Positions 59,467 to 64,000 of a stretch of DNA of 64,000 nt are shown piece after piece. The stretch is from Planctomycetia bacterium. Lineage in GTDB: Bacteria > Planctomycetota > Phycisphaerae > UBA1845 > UTPLA1. Under the pieces are notes generated by a model that searched no databases, was not told where the DNA came from, and worked only from the letters and a program-made list of their open reading frames with translations. How positions within the stretch are numbered: position 1 is the stretch's first letter; each line of letters begins with the position of its first letter. The DNA is taken from assembly GCA_015200345.1 (NCBI GenBank), contig CP054187.1, positions 1,906,470 to 1,970,469 on the forward strand, written 5' to 3'. The position numbers were made by a program, and so were the translations under genes.

Positions 59467-60006
59467 ATGAGAGCAAGCACGCAAACATCCCGTCGAACCA
59501 TGCTCTGGCGCAGCCTCTGGGCGCTGGTGCTGCTGTTGCACGCCCCGATCACGGTCAGTGTTTTCGCGGCCGCCCTGCGGCTGGAAGAAGGCCGGGCGTC
59601 GTGGTCGTCGCTCCTGCTTCTGGCTCTTAGCAACGCTTTCTTTATTATCGAAATTCTGTTCGCCTATTCGCTTCGACTGTTGCGCGATCGGCGGGCCGTA
59701 TTTGTCTTTTTCCTCGTCATCGCCCTGTTGCACGTCGGTGTGATCGAGCGCGGTTTCCCGGCCTTGGTAGCCAACCTCGATCAACCCGTTGCATGGCTTC
59801 TGCTTGGCGTCGTCGGCACGATGGCAGTGCCGTTTTTCGCACGCCAGGGCCTCATTCTGGCGATCCGCCGCTGGGCCGATTCACTGGCGGCCTCCGTGCT
59901 GATAAGGGCCAGGCGCTATTCCACGCGCCCGGTGAGTCCCATTCTCCGGGTCTCACAGATTCAATCCATTCCCTTTGCCGCGCTTCGCGCCCCGCCTCGA
60001 CGCTGA
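59467..60006 (+). CDS. Hypothetical membrane protein
   Basis: The 179 residues have three or four transmembrane helices (LWALVLLLHAPITVSVFAAAL, SLLLLALSNAFFIIEILFAY, AVFVFFLVIALLHVGVIE, PVAWLLLGVVGTMAVPFF). A Ser/Arg/Pro-rich C-terminal tail follows. Family unknown; no neighbours in the same unit. Confidence 0.65.
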   Translation: MRASTQTSRRTMLWRSLWALVLLLHAPITVSVFAAALRLEEGRASWSSLLLLALSNAFFIIEILFAYSLRLLRDRRAVFVFFLVIALLHVGVIERGFPALVANLDQPVAWLLLGVVGTMAVPFFARQGLILAIRRWADSLAASVLIRARRYSTRPVSPILRVSQIQSIPFAALRAPPRR

Positions 60007-60246
60007 CGTTCGTCGCTGCCGACGGATCGACACCGATCGCTTTCGCGCTTCGCGCGTCGGCTGAACGTCCAACCCCATTCTCGGATCATTGTTCGAGCGA
60101 CCACTGCCGATTTCGGCGTGGCGCGGCAGCGTGTGAATCGCGTTTCAACGGAAGCGATGATCCAGTGCGCTGTTCATCCCGGATTCTCGCCGACCGAATC
60201 AGATCGGCGTGAGCAGTCGGCGCGGCGCATGGCCGCGCGAGGAGGC

Positions 60247-61605
60247 ATGACGTTGAAGCGATTTCTTCCAGCGATGGCTGGAGTTCTGATAGCGGCGATT
60301 TCCGCGCGCGCTGCGGAATTTCGCCTGCTCGTGGGAGTGGATGTCGGCCGGTATCCCGGCACGGCGCGAAACGTTGCGCCGTCTCCGGGGCCGGGTTTTC
60401 CCGGCAGCTTTGCCGACGGTGACCGGCTGGCCGGCACGTCCGACACCGGCGCGATCGTCGCGTACCAGGGAATCGGGACGCCGCTGTATCCGCCGAACCA
60501 CGTCGGCGCGATGAGCATGCTGTTCCGCCGCGGAAGCGTGCCGATCCCCGGGTTCGGTCCGCTGCCGCTGATGGGGATCGATTTCCTCGGCGGGCCGCTG
60601 CTCGATCTGGACGGCGACCTGAACAACGGCGTGCGCAGCCTCGTGCCGGTCGGCGGGAATCCGACACCGGTCGAGATACCGGGCACGACGAGCCACGTCG
60701 ATCTGGTGTTTGATTTCGCCGGCGGCCTCGTCACGCTCGTGGGGCTGGATGCCACGGGTACCAACGAAGGCGGACCGTCGATCGGCCCCGGGATCGCGAC
60801 GGTCCTCGTGACGCTGGCCGGCACGACGCCGACGGGCGGCGCGGGGGCCGGGCCGAATCCGGTGTACGACACGCGCGTCGGCGCGCTGACGCCGTACACC
60901 GGAACCGGCGGCACATTGACAGGCGTCTATCGTATCGACGCGTTGCCGCTGGAATACTGGTATGACTCGATCGAGCCGAACAGCGCGACGGCGGCCGACC
61001 TCGGCTCGCTTCAGCAGTTCGGCGTCTTCCGTGGATGGCTTGTCGTGCGCGATTGCGCGACGGGGCAGTTCCCGGTGCTGACCGGCGAAGGACTCGGGTC
61101 AACGCTCTGGCCGCTGGTCGACGCCGGGGACGTCGGAAACATCTACAACACCGCGGTCGATGCCTTCGGCGACACGGCGGAGATTTTCGAGGGCGTGCCC
61201 GCCGATCTGTTCACCGCGGCGGGCAACGGCGGTCTGCCGCTGACCGACGGCGGCGGCGATCTCGGCGCGTACTTCGACCACGTCGTGAAGCCGCGCGTCG
61301 CGATCGGCTCCGGTGCCTTTGTCTATCTCGAAGCAGCCGGCTTCGGCATCAACAATAGCGGCGATCCGGTCTTCACCGATACGGTGGGCTACGACGCCGT
61401 TTTGATCGGTGAGGCGGCGAGCGTCTTCGCCGCGGGCGATGTCAACGCCGACGGCGCGATCGACCTGCTCGATGCGTCGCTTCTGGCGTCGGTTCTCGTC
61501 AACCCCGCCGCGCACTCATCCTGCGAGCAAGCGCGGGCGGATGTCAACGGTGACGGCCAGCGCGACGGGCGGGACGTTCGCGCGTTTCTTGACGCTGTTC
61601 TGTGA
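60247..61605 (+). CDS. Exported protein with C-terminal dockerin, paralogue of the next gene
   Basis: The start is ATG 60247; TTG 60253 has better Shine-Dalgarno spacing (GGAGG, seven bases) and may be the true one. About 452 residues. A signal peptide (LPAMAGVLIAAISARAA) precedes a domain shared with the next protein (FADGDRLAG, LDLDGDLNNG, SLVPVGGNPTPVEIPG, FVYLEAAGFGINN). The end is a type I dockerin with two calcium loops: DVNADGAIDLLD and DVNGDGQRDGRD, with Cys between. Dockerins bind cohesins on scaffold proteins, so it is likely held in a surface complex. Domain function unknown. Confidence 0.85.
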   Translation: MTLKRFLPAMAGVLIAAISARAAEFRLLVGVDVGRYPGTARNVAPSPGPGFPGSFADGDRLAGTSDTGAIVAYQGIGTPLYPPNHVGAMSMLFRRGSVPIPGFGPLPLMGIDFLGGPLLDLDGDLNNGVRSLVPVGGNPTPVEIPGTTSHVDLVFDFAGGLVTLVGLDATGTNEGGPSIGPGIATVLVTLAGTTPTGGAGAGPNPVYDTRVGALTPYTGTGGTLTGVYRIDALPLEYWYDSIEPNSATAADLGSLQQFGVFRGWLVVRDCATGQFPVLTGEGLGSTLWPLVDAGDVGNIYNTAVDAFGDTAEIFEGVPADLFTAAGNGGLPLTDGGGDLGAYFDHVVKPRVAIGSGAFVYLEAAGFGINNSGDPVFTDTVGYDAVLIGEAASVFAAGDVNADGAIDLLDASLLASVLVNPAAHSSCEQARADVNGDGQRDGRDVRAFLDAVL

Positions 61606-61660
61606 AACGATGGAAACGAACTTTTTTCAAAATCGCACCTCAAGAGGGAGAAAGATCAAG

Positions 61661-62893
61661 ATGACCAGGAATCAAAGCACAATGATCGTCGCGGCCGTGG
61701 CCGCTATCAGTTTGTCCGCCGGCGCGGCGCACAGCGCGGAATATCAGTTGTTGACCGGCGTCGATGCCGGGCTGGCACCGGGTGCGGTGCGCACGGTGTT
61801 CCCCAGCGGCGCGGGCGTGCCGGGGTCTTTCGCCGATGGCGATCGACTGGCTGGATCGGGGGCGACCTCGTCGGCGGCTTACGTCGGCACGGGCAGCCCG
61901 CTGATCGCGCCGAATGCCTACGGATCGCTAAGTTTCATGTTTCGCCGCGGCAGCGTGCCGGTGCCGCAAGTGGGTCAGGCGCCGGTGCTGGCCATTGATT
62001 ACCTTGGCGGACCGCTGCTCGATCTGGACGGCGACTTGAACAACGGTTCGCGCAGCCTCGTGCCGGTCGGCGGGAACCCCACTCCGGTCGAAATCCCCGG
62101 CTCGCGCAGCAGCATCGGCCTGGACTTTGATTTCGGCGCGGGCGCGGTCTCGCTGACCGGTTTCGATGCCACGGCCACCAACTCCGGCTTTCAGGGGTTC
62201 GGCCCGAACATCGCGCTCACCGTCAATACGCTGTCCGGCACGCTGCCCAACGGCACGAACAGCGGCGCGGTGCTCAACCCCGCGCTGGACACGCGCAGCG
62301 GATCCTTGCAGGCGATCGCGCCGAACGTATATGGCATTACCGACCTCGGCTACGAAATCTGGCAGGACTCGATTGACCCCGCCTCCAGCACGGCCAGCAC
62401 GCTCGGGACGTTCCAGTATCTCGGATCCCTGCGCGGGCTGGTCGTCACACGCGACGGCAACGGCAATTTCCCCACGCTGGCGGGGACGGGTCTGGGCGGC
62501 ACGCTCTGGCCGCAGGTGAACTCGGCGCTGATCGGCGCGAACGTCGCGCAAACCTCCGGCCCGCCGCCGTTTACAACGATCACGAGCGGCCCCGCCAACG
62601 ACAGCTTCCTCGCGCCGAACAACGGCGGTCTTCCGCTGACGGCGTTCGGCGGTGATCTCGGCGCGTATCTCGACGCCGTGGTCATTCCGCTGATCGATCC
62701 GCTGTCGCAGAGTTTTGTCTATCTCGAGTCGGCCGGCGTCGGCGCGAACAACAGCTTCGACCCGGTCTTCAGCGATACCACGGGCTACGACCTCGTGCTG
62801 ATCGCGCAGTCGGCCCCGATCCCCGAACCGGCGACGGGCCTGCTGGCGCTGATCGGTCTCGCGGTGATCGTTCGGAATCGGCGCACTGCATAG
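61661..62893 (+). CDS. Exported PEP-CTERM protein, paralogue of the preceding gene
   Basis: The 410-residue protein has a signal peptide (MIVAAVAAISLSAGAAHSA) and the same domain as its upstream neighbour. It ends with IPEPATGLLALIGLAVIV and a short basic tail, a PEP-CTERM signal for exosortase processing. It starts 55 bases after the dockerin gene on the same strand. The two proteins are thus tandem duplicates differing chiefly in their C-terminal anchoring module. Confidence 0.88.
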   Translation: MTRNQSTMIVAAVAAISLSAGAAHSAEYQLLTGVDAGLAPGAVRTVFPSGAGVPGSFADGDRLAGSGATSSAAYVGTGSPLIAPNAYGSLSFMFRRGSVPVPQVGQAPVLAIDYLGGPLLDLDGDLNNGSRSLVPVGGNPTPVEIPGSRSSIGLDFDFGAGAVSLTGFDATATNSGFQGFGPNIALTVNTLSGTLPNGTNSGAVLNPALDTRSGSLQAIAPNVYGITDLGYEIWQDSIDPASSTASTLGTFQYLGSLRGLVVTRDGNGNFPTLAGTGLGGTLWPQVNSALIGANVAQTSGPPPFTTITSGPANDSFLAPNNGGLPLTAFGGDLGAYLDAVVIPLIDPLSQSFVYLESAGVGANNSFDPVFSDTTGYDLVLIAQSAPIPEPATGLLALIGLAVIVRNRRTA

Positions 62894-62937
62894 AAAGGTT
62901 TCTCCGACTGGAGCAGTCGGGCACAGGAGCACGGGAC

Positions 62938-63696
62938 ATGTCGAAAGGAATGACAAATAGTCGGCACCCTAACAAGCCGCGACGTGGCGCCTTCACGCTG
63001 ATTGAGCTGCTTGTCAGCGTGGGCATCATCGCGACGCTGATCTCCATCACGCTTCCGGCGCTGTCGTCGGCCAAGCGCCAGGCGCAAATCACCGGGTGCC
63101 AGGCCAAGCTGCGCGAGGTCTCGCAGGCGTTTTGGGCTTATTCCGTCTCCAACGACGCGCGCGTGCCGTACGTCGTTTCGCCGATGGTGAACGGCAAGTT
63201 CAACAACGCTTCCGTTCCCGATGCCGACATCGACCCCTACAACCGTGACCTGTGGCCCGACTCGCTTCAGAACATTCTCATGCCGCTTTACCTCGGTGAG
63301 AATCGAAAGCTCTTCACCTGCCCCGCCGCCAACCGCGGCTGGCCGCGCCAATCCGGTATGTTCGAGATGACCTACCGCGATGCCGGAATCAACCAGCCCG
63401 GCGGCGGCACGTCGCTGGCCGGTTCATACGAGCGTGAGGCGTTCGGCTTCCTCGATGGCCGGCCGATGGTGGAGTTCCGCCCGAAGTTCAGCGGCAACAT
63501 CATTCAGGATGCGCAGATCCAAAGTTATCTGCGCGGCGCATTCCTGCGCGACATGATCCAGCGCGATGGAACGAAGATCGTGGGTCCGCATAACGGCGGG
63601 ATCAACGTCATCAACCGCGAATTCGGCGTCGAATTTCGGGACCGGCGGGAGACGCAGGCCGATCTGGCCCCGAATTTCGGCGGCGTTCAGTTCTAG
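62938..63696 (+). CDS. Prepilin-type (N-methylation) protein
   Basis: The 252-residue protein has a short basic leader and the prepilin motif RGAFTLIELLVSVGIIATLI (about 16-35), with Gly before the cleavage site and Phe after it. The rest is similar in layout to planctomycete type II pseudopilin-like proteins. Its C-terminus has HNGGINVINREFGVEF, in the region that usually carries the H-x9-DG motif, but Asp-Gly is not there. Translation starts after an AGGAGC Shine-Dalgarno. Confidence 0.85.
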   Translation: MSKGMTNSRHPNKPRRGAFTLIELLVSVGIIATLISITLPALSSAKRQAQITGCQAKLREVSQAFWAYSVSNDARVPYVVSPMVNGKFNNASVPDADIDPYNRDLWPDSLQNILMPLYLGENRKLFTCPAANRGWPRQSGMFEMTYRDAGINQPGGGTSLAGSYEREAFGFLDGRPMVEFRPKFSGNIIQDAQIQSYLRGAFLRDMIQRDGTKIVGPHNGGINVINREFGVEFRDRRETQADLAPNFGGVQF

Positions 63697-63798
63697 ACCC
63701 CCTCGCCGAGGCGACCATCACGCCAACGGCGTTGTCGGCTCCCCATCGCCCCATATTTCCCGCGGCAACTCCCTCCAAACACTACCTGTGAATTGCTT

Positions 63799-63828
63799 GC
63801 CGCGCCGGCGACGAGGCGTATACAATCG
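63799..63828 (+). promoter_or_regulatory. Promoter TTGCCG-N16/18-TATACAAT
   Basis: TTGCCG (63799-63804) with TATACA (63821-63826, spacer 16) or TACAAT (63823-63828, spacer 18). It leads into the partial gene at 63891. Confidence 0.4.
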
Positions 63829-63890
63829 CCCTCTGTGGGCAACTCGTAGCGGGGGGCGGCCGATCGTCAAGGCCGGGCAGGACCCAAACG

Positions 63891-64000
63891 ATGTATGCGG
63901 GAAGAACCGCTGAACCGGGCGCGCCGCTCGCGAACCGGGATGCACGGCGACCGCAAAGGAGCGGGTTGCCGTTCGGAGCCGCAACCGTGAGGGGGCGGGT
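63891..64000 (+). CDS. Partial hypothetical gene running off the window end
   Basis: The frame from ATG 63891 (MYAGRTAEPGAPLANRDA) remains open to base 64000. Codons are GC-rich at the third position and an AGGAC lies upstream. Only about 36 residues are visible, so no function can be given. A structured RNA leader is an alternative reading of this GC-rich stretch. Confidence 0.35.
   Translation, partial: MYAGRTAEPGAPLANRDARRPQRSGLPFGAATVRGR

Overview
The window is a GC-rich (about two thirds GC by eye), densely packed bacterial chromosome segment, most likely from a planctomycete. Pointers to that phylum are PEP-CTERM and dockerin surface proteins side by side, a prepilin-type secreted protein, several small zinc-ribbon membrane proteins, an FHA protein with a zinc ribbon, a very large fused cytochrome c assembly protein, and an oversized SecA. 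A gram-negative envelope with LPS is indicated by lpxK, an LpxL/HtrB-type acyltransferase, an ADP-heptose-type bifunctional enzyme, LPS-kinase-like proteins and core-type glycosyltransferases. The exact class cannot be fixed from the sequence alone. I saw no rRNA, tRNA, CRISPR array, insertion sequence or prophage.

Layout. 1-14 kb: acetyl-CoA synthetase (cut by the window edge), secA, a c-di-AMP synthesis pair (cdaA plus a YbbR-domain partner), a D-2-hydroxyacid dehydrogenase, a GH10-like protein lacking its catalytic glutamates, lpxK and three small lipoproteins. 14-20 kb: M28 peptidase with two PDZ domains, an EF-G paralogue and an LpxL-like acyltransferase. 20-24.5 kb (minus): glycan cluster with a GT2 glycosyltransferase, a bifunctional nucleotidyltransferase/PfkB-type sugar kinase in reversed domain order, and a membrane protein. 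24.6-31 kb: FHA protein, zinc-ribbon proteins, M42 aminopeptidase, clpX and an exported protein. 31-36 kb: 1444-residue ResB/CcsA fusion. 36-42.5 kb (plus): two LPS-kinase-like proteins (one with tandem kinase domains), GT4 glycosyltransferase, a lower-GC NYN nuclease gene, a polysaccharide-deacetylase-like protein and plsY. 43-49 kb: eight-repeat lipoprotein, TlpA-like redoxin, PEP-CTERM protein, fabG. 49-59 kb: lipoproteins, 7Fe-type ferredoxin, agmatinase, metG, alpha/beta hydrolase, Kef-type antiporter, radical SAM protein. 59-64 kb: membrane protein, a tandem pair of paralogous exported proteins (one ending in a dockerin, the other in PEP-CTERM), a prepilin-like protein and the start of another gene.

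How the genes fit together: envelope construction dominates (lipid A, heptose/core sugars, core phosphorylation, phospholipid acylation, Sec export, cytochrome c maturation), with surface proteins carrying different C-terminal anchoring modules. Recognisable promoters are of the TTGnnn-N17/18-TAgAcT/TAgAaT type. Several genes (M42 peptidase, radical SAM, metG, perhaps lpxK and the small gene at 1216) have a -10-like box so close to the start codon that leaderless transcription is suggested.
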